Shown: in pieces, positions 1 through 6,046 of the stretch
Layout: the number at the start of each line of letters is the position of its first letter
Numbering within the stretch: position 1 is the first letter of the stretch
DNA from: Lichenicoccus sp964245755
Lineage (GTDB): Bacteria > Pseudomonadota > Alphaproteobacteria > Acetobacterales > Acetobacteraceae
Reading direction: 5' to 3'
Length of the DNA: 13,669 nt
Assembly (NCBI GenBank): GCA_964245755.1
Contig: CAXTNV010000099.1
Coordinates: forward strand, 1 to 13,669
Notes under the pieces: model-generated
What the model was told of the DNA's origin: nothing
Databases searched by the model: none
What the model saw: the letters and a program-made list of their open reading frames with translations, nothing else
Program-made: the position numbers and the translations under genes

Positions 1-23
1 CGTCATGAGCAGGCGAGGCCGCA

Positions 24-49
24 GCGGCGTGCTCAGGCGGCGTGCTCAG
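24..49. repeat. 13-bp tandem duplication at the end of the Hint gene
   Basis: Two perfect copies of GCGGCGTGCTCAG lie head to tail at 24-36 and 37-49, and a partial third copy starts at 50. The TCA that forms the minus-strand stop codon of the Hint gene lies inside the second copy, so the first copy carries another TCA 13 bases further on. The repeat is read directly from the sequence. A replication-slippage origin is inference. Confidence 0.75.
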
Positions 50-1803
50 GCGGCGCGGCCGGCGGCCGCGGGGTACAGCATGGTCGCGGTCACGTGCACG
101 TCGAGGAAGGTCTCGTCTTCCGCCACCGGAAGGTCGAGTGCGGCGTGCCCGTCGGTCCAGCGGCAGCCGGCCTCGACGCCGTGCCAGCCATCGGACCGTA
201 GAGCCTCCAGCGGCACGGGCACATCGGTGAGCCCGTGCCAGAGCACGAGCCTGCCGATCGCGACCCCGAGGGTGCGGCGGTCATCGACGAACGGGCCGAC
301 CGTGTCGGCGGGCTTCGCGGCGCGCGACAGCAGCCGGATCGGCCGGGCGCCGGACGGTATACGGAACATGTGGCGGCGGCCGTTGTGCCAGCAGGCGGCG
401 AGCTCGCGGCCGGTATCGAGCAGCAGCCGCAGCTCGGGCTGATCGGTCAGCCGCACGGCTGCGCCGCCGCCGAAGCCGAGGCCGCGCGCACGCTCGCACA
501 GGCGGGCCCAGATCGGCTCGACCTGCTCGCGCGCCACGGCGAGCGGCGCGACCCGGCGGATGTCCTGGCGCGGGCGGATCGCGGCGCCGGCAGAGATGAA
601 CAGCGCGCGGTTGCCGGTATCGAGGTAGCTCTCGGCGGCCAGGCCCTCGGCCAGCAGGATGCCGTGACGCTCCAGCTCGACATGGAAGAAGTCGTAGGCC
701 GGGATGGAGCGGTCGACCAGCACCGAGCGGCCGTTGACCAGCATGCGGACAGGGACCAGTCCGGCCTCGGTGAGGATGCAGTGCTCGGGCGTCAGCAGCA
801 GGTCGCGATGCGGGATCGAGTCGGCGAAGGCGTGCCTGCGGATGCGGATCGGAAACGATTCGTCGCGCCGATCGCGGCCTGCGTTGTCGTGCCTGCGTCC
901 GCCGGTCCAGATGACCGGGCGGGCCACGCGGATGCCGTGCTCGATGACCGTGACCAGGTCGCCGGCGCGCAGGCTCTCGACCGCCGCCTCGCCGGAGGGC
1001 GTCGCGATCATCACCCCGCGCAGGAAGCAGACCGCGGTCACGCTGAGGCTGGTGTCGGCGGACTTCGAGCCGGCGCCATCCTGCACGGACAGGTCGAGGA
1101 GCGTGGTGACGGTGCCTCCCGGCTTCACCTGACCGCGCGTCGGGGTGAAGCTGAGGGCGCGCAGCTCGGCGGTCAGATCGGCAGGAACCGTGAAGGCGAG
1201 GCTGTAGGTGCCGATGCCGGTCCGAGTCAGGCCGGTGCCGGAGAGCCTGCCGTCGCTGTCGGTCACGGCACCGTCGTGGCTCAGGGTGATCACGGCGCGC
1301 GTGACGGTGGTGCAGCTGAGCTCGGCGACGGTGACGCCGCCGAACGGCGACAGCGCCGTCGCGTCGCTGTCCTGCTCGGTTGCCGGCAGGCCGTTGACGA
1401 TCGGCTGCGATCCCGGCGCGCCGCCGCGCTGCAGGCGCAGGGGGATCGTCGGACTGCCGCTGGCGAGATCGCGAACCGAGCTGTAGAGCGATGGCGTGCC
1501 CGCGTAGAACGCGCTCGGATGCTGCGTCTGCCAGTCCACGTAGAGGCTGTCGTAGCTGCCGCCGCTGGGAGACGCCAGGAAATGGATCTCGTAGGAGCTG
1601 TCGGACGGGAGGTCGGCATAGGGCAGCGTGCCGGCCCCGGTGAAGCGCGTGACGCCGCCGCTGCCGGCGACGATGAAGGTCGCGTCGGTGACGGCGACCA
1701 GCAGCCCGGCGCCGTCGTACTCGGCGGTCCATGCTCCTGACAGGGTCGAGCCGTCCGAGAAGGCGGCATCGGTGATCTTGGTGGTGACGAAACTGTCGGC
1801 CAT
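46..1803 (-). CDS. Hint-domain (hedgehog/intein-type) beta-rich surface or secreted protein
   Basis: The product has 585 residues. Residues about 1-255 are rich in Gly, Ser, Thr and Asp with beta-strand character; residues about 150-255 resemble the cadherin/calx-beta-like repeats of bacterial adhesins (LSPFGGVTVAEL, ALSFTP, VQDGAG). A Hint domain (Hint_2 type) starts at Cys259 in CFLRGVMIATPSGEAAVESL, continues with GDLVTV, and has the LTPEHCIL block with His341; it ends near residue 405. The last 180 residues match the tail I know from alphaproteobacterial Hint proteins (GVAIGRLVL, GWHGVEAGCRWTDG). Hint domains cleave or rearrange the peptide bond at the first Cys, so self-processing near residue 258 is inferred. 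I see no signal peptide and no clear RTX repeats, so the export route is unknown. I chose ATG 1803 because MADSFVTT begins the folded sequence; the in-frame 30-codon extension to 1893 has no ribosome binding site. The gene is divergent from anmK. Confidence 0.88.
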   Translation of the reverse strand: MADSFVTTKITDAAFSDGSTLSGAWTAEYDGAGLLVAVTDATFIVAGSGGVTRFTGAGTLPYADLPSDSSYEIHFLASPSGGSYDSLYVDWQTQHPSAFYAGTPSLYSSVRDLASGSPTIPLRLQRGGAPGSQPIVNGLPATEQDSDATALSPFGGVTVAELSCTTVTRAVITLSHDGAVTDSDGRLSGTGLTRTGIGTYSLAFTVPADLTAELRALSFTPTRGQVKPGGTVTTLLDLSVQDGAGSKSADTSLSVTAVCFLRGVMIATPSGEAAVESLRAGDLVTVIEHGIRVARPVIWTGGRRHDNAGRDRRDESFPIRIRRHAFADSIPHRDLLLTPEHCILTEAGLVPVRMLVNGRSVLVDRSIPAYDFFHVELERHGILLAEGLAAESYLDTGNRALFISAGAAIRPRQDIRRVAPLAVAREQVEPIWARLCERARGLGFGGGAAVRLTDQPELRLLLDTGRELAACWHNGRRHMFRIPSGARPIRLLSRAAKPADTVGPFVDDRRTLGVAIGRLVLWHGLTDVPVPLEALRSDGWHGVEAGCRWTDGHAALDLPVAEDETFLDVHVTATMLYPAAAGRAA

Positions 1804-1881
1804 GGCACCGGATCCTGGAAGACGATCGCATCGAGGCTGCGGGCAGGCCGCCGCCGAGGGCAGCCATACGCCGACCCAAGA

Positions 1882-1886
1882 GGGAG
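1882..1886 (+). promoter_or_regulatory. Strong Shine-Dalgarno site of the anmK leader ORF
   Basis: GGGAG sits 5 bases before the ATG at 1892, the best ribosome binding site in the Hint/anmK divergent gap. It is too far (43 bases) from the anmK ATG at 1930 to serve it directly, which is why I favour a separate short ORF here. Confidence 0.6.
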
Positions 1887-1891
1887 ACGAC

Positions 1892-1933
1892 ATGATTTGT
1901 TACGCATGCGGCGCGGGTGGCGGCGCGGGATGA
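1892..1933 (+). CDS. 13-codon leader ORF translationally coupled to anmK
   Basis: The frame from ATG 1892 reads MICYACGAGGGAG and stops at TGA 1931-1933. The stop overlaps the anmK start (ATG 1930-1932) in the ATGA arrangement typical of translational coupling. The start has a near-ideal ribosome binding site (GGGAG, 5-base spacing), while anmK has only GC-rich sequence with a poor GGTGG match in front of it. The peptide has two Cys two residues apart and a Gly/Ala-rich tail. I know no family for it. It could be a regulatory leader peptide or simply a ribosome-loading device for anmK. A competing explanation is that anmK starts at the in-frame ATG 1906, although that start has no suitably spaced ribosome binding site. 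The overlap and the site are seen in the sequence; translation and function are inference. Confidence 0.45.
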   Translation: MICYACGAGGGAG

Positions 1934-3063
1934 GCGCGCGATGGGCGATCGGGCTGATGACCGGCACCGTGCTCGACGGCAACATCGACATCGCCCTGCT
2001 GCGCAGCGACGGCGAGCGCATCGACGCGTTCGGTCCCTGGACGCTGGCCGCCTATGGCCCGGCGCTGCGCGCACTGCTCGAGCGCTGCGTGCAGGCGGCC
2101 CGCGCCTGGAACTTCGAGGGCCCGGAACCGGCGGTGTTCGAGGAAGCCAGCCTGGCGCTGACCCGCGCGCAGTCCGACGCGGTGCGGCGGTTCCTCGACG
2201 CCAACCGGCTCGACGCCGCCTCGATCGAGGTGATCGGCTTTCACGGCCAGACCGTGCTGCATCGGGCGCCGGTGCCGGGCCGTGCCGGCGATACCAGACA
2301 GCTCGGCTCAGGCGCCCTGATGGCGCGACGGCTCGGTATCGACGTGGTGGATGACTTCCGCACCCTCGACGTGCGCGCCGGCGGTCAGGGCGCACCCCTC
2401 GCCGCCTCCTACCACGTCGCACTGCTGCGACGTGCGGCACCCGGGAAGCCGGGCGCCGTGCTCAATCTCGGCGGTGTCGGCAACCTCACCAGCTGGGACG
2501 GCGCCGAGCGGGTGATCGCCTTCGATACCGGCCCCGGCAACGCACCGCTGAACGACTGGAGCCGTGCGCACGGCCTCGGCGAGATGGACCGCGACGGCGC
2601 GCTGGCCTCGCGCGGCCGTGTCGACGAGGCCCTGCTCGCGCGCCTGCTGGCCCATCCGTGGCTGCGGCAAACTTATCCGAAATCGCTCGACCGCCACGAC
2701 TTCTCAGCAGCGATGGTCGACGGGCTGGCTGCCGAGGACGGCGCGGCGACGCTCACCGCCTTCACCGCCGGCTGCGTGGCGGCGGCCCTCGATCTGCTGC
2801 CCGCGCGGCCGCGGCAGCTGGTGGTGTGCGGCGGCGGTCGGCATAACCCGGCGATCCTGCGTGCACTGGGCGTGCGCTGCGGCGTGGAGGTGTTGCGCGC
2901 CGAGCAGCTCGGCTGGCGCGGCGACGCGGTCGAGGCGGAGTGCTTCGCCTTCCTCGCCCAGCGCAGGCTGCGCGGCCTGCCGATCAGCTTTCCGCTCACC
3001 ACCGGAGTTGCTGCGCCGATGAGCGGCGGACAGCTGCATCGCCGGCCGACCGCGGCGCCCTGA
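1930..3063 (+). CDS. anmK: Anhydro-N-acetylmuramic acid kinase
   Basis: AnmK opens the 1,6-anhydro ring of anhydro-MurNAc and phosphorylates it to MurNAc-6-P in the cytoplasm, which recycles peptidoglycan. The 377-residue length is normal for the family. Family motifs appear in order: the nucleotide/phosphate loop LMTGTVLDGNID (9-20), GFHGQTVLHR (103-112), D147 followed by GGQGAPLAA (151-159), where the catalytic Asp of the family lies, NLGGVGNLT (179-187), FDTGPGNAPLNDW (198-210), CGGGRHNP (300-307), GDAVEAECFAFLA (331-343) and the C-terminal PISFPLTTGV. The TGTVLDGNID form of the first loop is one I associate with alphaproteobacteria. ATG 1930 was chosen because MSARWAIGLM places the loop at the usual distance from the N-terminus; ATG 1906 would add eight Arg-rich residues. 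Translation is probably coupled to the leader ORF. A secreted-protein gene follows after 58 bases on the same strand, so the genes are probably co-transcribed. Confidence 0.95.
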   Translation: MSARWAIGLMTGTVLDGNIDIALLRSDGERIDAFGPWTLAAYGPALRALLERCVQAARAWNFEGPEPAVFEEASLALTRAQSDAVRRFLDANRLDAASIEVIGFHGQTVLHRAPVPGRAGDTRQLGSGALMARRLGIDVVDDFRTLDVRAGGQGAPLAASYHVALLRRAAPGKPGAVLNLGGVGNLTSWDGAERVIAFDTGPGNAPLNDWSRAHGLGEMDRDGALASRGRVDEALLARLLAHPWLRQTYPKSLDRHDFSAAMVDGLAAEDGAATLTAFTAGCVAAALDLLPARPRQLVVCGGGRHNPAILRALGVRCGVEVLRAEQLGWRGDAVEAECFAFLAQRRLRGLPISFPLTTGVAAPMSGGQLHRRPTAAP

Positions 3064-3121
3064 ACACGCAACCCCGCCGACAGGGAGACGTTGCCGTGGC
3101 GTCAGTCAGAAGGAATGCCGG

Positions 3122-3583
3122 ATGCGTGCCAAGATCGCCGCCCTGTCGGCCGTTTTTGCAGTCGCGGCCGGGCTGCCGGCGCGGGCCCGGGACAGCAGCC
3201 AGGATCCGGCGGGGACCTACAGCTACAAGCGTCCCTCACCCACCACGATTACCAGCTTCCGAAGCCTGTACGACATGTGCGTGACCTCGGGTCAGGACAA
3301 CATGGCGCGCAGCGAGCATTCGCTGTGCGTCGGCTACTTCACCGGCCTGATCGATTTCTACCTGACCGAGACGCCGGTGGCGCAGCGCCAGTTCTGCCTG
3401 CCGACCAACCCACCGATCACCCGGCAGGCGGCGCGCGACAAGCTGGTGGCCTGGGCGGGCAGCAATCCGGCGGCGGCCGCCCAGCCGGCGGCCGCCGGGG
3501 TGTACCAGTTCCTGGTGGCGAGCTACCCGTGCGGCGCCGCATCACGGACCACTGCGCTTCCGGCACCAGCCACTTCCCCCTGA
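3122..3583 (+). CDS. Secreted Rap1a/Tai-like small protein
   Basis: The product has 153 residues with a cleavable signal peptide: positive MRAKI, hydrophobic core to residue 19, and probable cleavage after ARA (21-23). The mature part has four Cys (53, 69, 92, 137) in the pattern LYDMC, HSLCVGYFTGLIDFY, FCLP and FLVASYPC, with the helix ITRQAARDKLVAWAGSNP before the last one. This is the Cys spacing and GYxxG signature of the Rap1a/Tai family, named after periplasmic immunity proteins against type VI amidase effectors. Many alphaproteobacterial members stand alone, and no type VI gene or effector is in this window, so immunity is not shown. The product acts in the periplasm. The start is supported by AAGGA 8 bases upstream. 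The last 16 residues (Ala/Ser/Thr/Pro-rich) look unstructured. The gene is 58 bases after anmK and 65 before the DUF2189 gene. Confidence 0.8.
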   Translation: MRAKIAALSAVFAVAAGLPARARDSSQDPAGTYSYKRPSPTTITSFRSLYDMCVTSGQDNMARSEHSLCVGYFTGLIDFYLTETPVAQRQFCLPTNPPITRQAARDKLVAWAGSNPAAAAQPAAAGVYQFLVASYPCGAASRTTALPAPATSP

Positions 3584-3648
3584 CCTCGTCGCGCGCTGGA
3601 CAGTCCGGCCTCGCGGCACCACCATGCCGAACCGATCGCGAGGCCACC

Positions 3649-4455
3649 ATGATCGACCGGGCAGTATCCCAGCCGCTTCCCACCGACCGCGTGAAGCGGC
3701 TGCCGGTCCCCGCGATCCGGCAGATCGGCATCGCTGACCTGCGCATGGCGCTGCAGCTGGGCTGGCATGATTTCCGTGCCATCCCGAGCCAGCTGTTCTT
3801 CCTGTGCATCATCTACCCGGTGGTCGCCGTGGTGTTCTGGAAGTTCACCGCCGGGCATGGCCTGCTGCCGCTGTTCTACCCGATGATTTCGGGCTTCGCA
3901 CTGGTGGGGCCGATCGCCGCGATCGGGCTCTACGAGATCAGCATGCGGCGCGAGCACGACCAGCCCGCCACCTGGCGCAACTGCTTCGACGTGCTGCGCT
4001 CGCCGAACCTGGCATCCGTCGTCGCGCTGGCGCTGGCGCTGGTGGCGATCTTCGTGGTCTGGATCACGATCGCCCGGGGCATCTACCAGGCGGCCTTCGA
4101 CGACGCGCCCTTCAGCCGCATGTCGGACTTCCTCGGCGCCCTGTTCGCCACCCCCGGCGGCTGGTTCCTGATCGTCGCCGGCAACCTGATCGGCCTCGCA
4201 TTCGCGGTCGTCGTGCTCGCGATCAGCGTGGTATCCTTCCCGATGATGCTCGACCGCAACGTCGACGTGACGCTGGCGGTGCGCACCTCGCTTCGCGCCG
4301 TGGCGCGCAACCGGCTGGTGCTGGCACTGTGGGGCTTCATCGTCGGCACGCTGATCCTGCTCGGCTCGCTGCTGGCCTTCGTCGGCCTCGCCGTGGTGCT
4401 GCCGGTGCTGGGACACGCGACCTGGCACCTGTATCGCCGGCTGGTCGCCAATTGA
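3649..4455 (+). CDS. DUF2189 integral membrane protein
   Basis: The product has 268 residues with a short cytoplasmic-looking N-terminus and about six hydrophobic segments, at about 48-66, 72-96, 121-144, 171-200 and a long stretch 223-258 that could span twice. The N-terminal part IRQIGIADLRMALQLGWHDFRAIPSQLFFLCIIYPV and then GFALVGPIAAIGLYEISMRRE match the DUF2189 family as I know it. The function is unknown; proteins of this family sit in the inner membrane. ATG 3649 was chosen because GAGG lies 5 bases upstream and the family sequence begins about 20 residues later. The same frame stays open back to 3091, but that stretch overlaps the Rap1a-like gene and carries no family sequence. The gene's stop overlaps the TenA start. 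Confidence 0.87.
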   Translation: MIDRAVSQPLPTDRVKRLPVPAIRQIGIADLRMALQLGWHDFRAIPSQLFFLCIIYPVVAVVFWKFTAGHGLLPLFYPMISGFALVGPIAAIGLYEISMRREHDQPATWRNCFDVLRSPNLASVVALALALVAIFVVWITIARGIYQAAFDDAPFSRMSDFLGALFATPGGWFLIVAGNLIGLAFAVVVLAISVVSFPMMLDRNVDVTLAVRTSLRAVARNRLVLALWGFIVGTLILLGSLLAFVGLAVVLPVLGHATWHLYRRLVAN

Positions 4456-5165
4456 GCCCTGCCGCGGACGTGCCGGTGCTTGCCACCGGCACCCTGTTCG
4501 CCCGGCTGCGCACAGACTGCGCGGAGCAATGGCGGGCCTACACCCACCACCCCTTCGTGACGGCGCTGGGCGCCGGGACGCTGCCGCTGGAGTCGTTCCG
4601 CACCTACCTGGTGCAGGACTACCTCTACCTGATCCAGTACGCCCGCGCCTACGCCCTGGCCGTCTACAAGGATCCCGACGTGGCCGGGATGCGACGGACC
4701 GCGCGCCTGCTGGCCGACCTGCTCGACACCGAACTGGCCCTGCACATCGCCTACTGCCGCGACTGGGGGCTCGACGAGGCCGAGCTCACGCGCCAGCCGG
4801 AGTCGCTCGAGCTGCTCGCCTACACGCGCTTCATGCTTGATTGCGGCCAGCGCGGCGACATTCTCGACCTGATGGTGTCGCTCTCGGCCTGCCTGGTCGG
4901 CTACGCCGAGATCGGCCTGCGCCTTGCCGCCGATCCAGGCACCCGCGGGCAGGACAACCCTTACCTGCCCTGGATCGGCGTCTATGGCGGCGCGCACTAT
5001 GTCGGGCTTGCCAACGAGGGCATGCAACGGCTCGACCTGCTGGCGCGCTCGCACGGCGCCGATGCGCGCTACCCGATGCTGCTGCAGAGCTTCCGCACCA
5101 CCGTACGCCTCGAGGCGGCGTTCTGGACGCCGGGCGACGGCGGCGGCCTTGAGCCAGTCATGTAA
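4452..5165 (+). CDS. tenA: TenA-family aminopyrimidine aminohydrolase / thiaminase II
   Basis: TenA enzymes salvage thiamin breakdown products by hydrolysing aminopyrimidines and can also cleave thiamin. The product has 237 residues, normal for the family. Key positions are present: D56 in LVQDYLYL, the nucleophile C147 in SACLVGYAEIG, Y178 in WIGVYGGAHY and E221 in RLEAAFW near the C-terminus. The Cys marks it as a TenA_C type. I chose TTG 4452 because it overlaps the DUF2189 stop (TTG 4452-4454, TGA 4453-4455), a coupling arrangement; GTG 4470 would give 231 residues and is a real alternative. No other thiamin gene and no recognisable thiamin riboswitch is visible nearby, so it is probably expressed with the upstream operon. 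The activity is inferred from the motifs. Confidence 0.9.
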   Translation: MSPAADVPVLATGTLFARLRTDCAEQWRAYTHHPFVTALGAGTLPLESFRTYLVQDYLYLIQYARAYALAVYKDPDVAGMRRTARLLADLLDTELALHIAYCRDWGLDEAELTRQPESLELLAYTRFMLDCGQRGDILDLMVSLSACLVGYAEIGLRLAADPGTRGQDNPYLPWIGVYGGAHYVGLANEGMQRLDLLARSHGADARYPMLLQSFRTTVRLEAAFWTPGDGGGLEPVM

Positions 5166-5243
5166 CCTCCTGTTGCCCTAGAGGCGGTCATGAGGAAGGT
5201 GATCAGCTGTCCGGGATGCCGTGGCGGCGCTCGCTGCGGTGGT

Positions 5244-5260
5244 GAGGCCGCTGCGGCCTT
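5244..5260. repeat. Short hairpin after tenA
   Basis: AGGCCG-CTG-CGGCCT forms a perfect 6-bp stem (5245-5259) that a G-T pair can extend. It lies 80 bases after the tenA stop. No T run follows, so it is at best a weak terminator or an RNA-stabilising structure for the anmK-tenA operon. Confidence 0.35.
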
Positions 5261-5415
5261 CCCAGCTATGTCACGTTCAAGGTTTGGACAGGCTGCAAGC
5301 CGTCGTCTCGCTTGAGAAGGATGCTCGCTTCCGAAATGCGCGGTCTACCCTGAGCGCACGTCGATTAGCCTCGTGTTCCTTGTGAAAACGCTGAGCCGCG
5401 TGGGAAGCCAGGAGC

Positions 5416-5781
5416 TTGAACTGGATTGATCTCCGCGCAGAGTTGCTGTTCTGGTCTTCTCATCGCTGGGTGTTCGTGTTCATGGCCTGCTCGATCGCAG
5501 CCATATCATTTTGGTTTCGCGAAAAGTATCGTGTGCCATATGCGCTAATGGAAATCGCCGTGGGCATGGCGGTTGCTGGCAGTGTTTCGCCTTTGTTCAT
5601 CGCTGGTTTCCCGTCCGACTTCTCCGGCGAGTTCGAAAGAAGCAGGATCGAGGTAAACCGGGTTCAAGTTGTAGGTGCGATCTACTTCATTGTCCGCGGG
5701 GTCGACAACCTTGATAAGGGTTTGACGGAACGGCTCGGGTGGCAGGACATCAGCAGGCGCTTATGGTCGCCTCAGCGATAG
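5416..5781 (+). CDS. Unrecognised small membrane protein in a low-GC patch
   Basis: The product has 121 residues and belongs to no family I can name. It has three hydrophobic stretches, about 17-33 (RWVFVFMACSIAAISFWF), 43-63 (ALMEIAVGMAVAGSVSPLFI) and 83-94 (VVGAIYFIVRGV), followed by a charged tail ending LWSPQR. The internal pattern YRVPYALMEIAVGMAVAG...GAIYFIVRGVDNLDKGL reads like a genuine protein, not a chance frame. The start is uncertain: TTG 5416 is the only start codon after the upstream stop at 5392, and AGGAG is only 1 base before it, though GGAAG lies 9 bases upstream; GTG codons inside the first hydrophobic segment are alternatives. Codon use is unlike the neighbours: hand counts of two lines give 53-55% GC against 67% in the DUF2189 gene. 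With the adjacent transposase remnant this points to horizontal acquisition. Confidence 0.6.
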   Translation: MNWIDLRAELLFWSSHRWVFVFMACSIAAISFWFREKYRVPYALMEIAVGMAVAGSVSPLFIAGFPSDFSGEFERSRIEVNRVQVVGAIYFIVRGVDNLDKGLTERLGWQDISRRLWSPQR

Positions 5782-5836
5782 GCGGACAGTAATCGAACGC
5801 TGGTTGACGCAGCGGTGTGGCACTCCGTCACATGGT

Positions 5837-6029
5837 TGTTGGCCGGACCTGACCCTGGCCGAGCAGGTGTCTGCCAAGCTCAAGGCCCTGCTCCGCGATG
5901 CCGCGCCAGGTTCAGGGGAGCGCGTTGGACCGCCATTGAACGACCTATCAATCGGTTCAGCCCCGCCCGGTGCCGAGACTACCTCGCCAACACCGAGGTG
6001 GGATTCATCCAGAACAAGACTGCTCTAGT
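5837..6029 (+). pseudogene. 3' remnant of an IS630-family transposase
   Basis: The first frame gives CWPDLTLAEQVSAKLKALLRD, which mirrors the IS630-family block YSPDLNPIEQ(V/A)FAKLKxLLR containing the last catalytic Glu. After GERV the match jumps to another frame: WTAIERPINRFSPARCRDYLAN corresponds to the family's C-terminal WxAIGRLLDxFSPxECxNYxAN. Loss of one base near 5926-5928 (GCGTTGG instead of GCGTGTGG) would explain the jump. The text then runs through FIQNKTAL to CTCTAG, like the ends of such elements. Everything upstream of this last 60-70 codons is missing. It is a truncated, frameshifted, non-functional fragment. I cannot identify the inverted repeats or the exact right end. It lies only 17 bases from the stop of the next, convergent gene. 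Confidence 0.72.
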
Positions 6030-6046
6030 TCCGGGGCGGGCAGGTC

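Noticed and set aside
1..6. Possible minus-strand gene start at the left edge (ATG at 6-4)
   Set aside because: Only two codons lie in the window and there is no clear ribosome binding site.
1804..1893. N-terminal extension of the Hint protein to 1893
   Set aside because: There is no ribosome binding site and the added 30 residues do not look like a signal peptide.
235..2440. Long open frames opposite or overlapping the Hint and anmK genes (for example 235-1740 plus and 281-2440 minus)
   Set aside because: They are Arg/Ala/Gly/His-rich shadows produced by high-GC codon bias and contain no family motif; the Hint and anmK frames explain the region fully.
3091..3648. 186-codon in-frame extension upstream of the DUF2189 gene
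   Set aside because: It overlaps the Rap1a-like gene in another frame, lacks any motif, and ATG 3649 has a good ribosome binding site.
4452..5165. Thiamin (TPP) riboswitch upstream of tenA
   Set aside because: tenA overlaps the preceding gene, so there is no leader, and no THI-box-like sequence was seen ahead of the operon.
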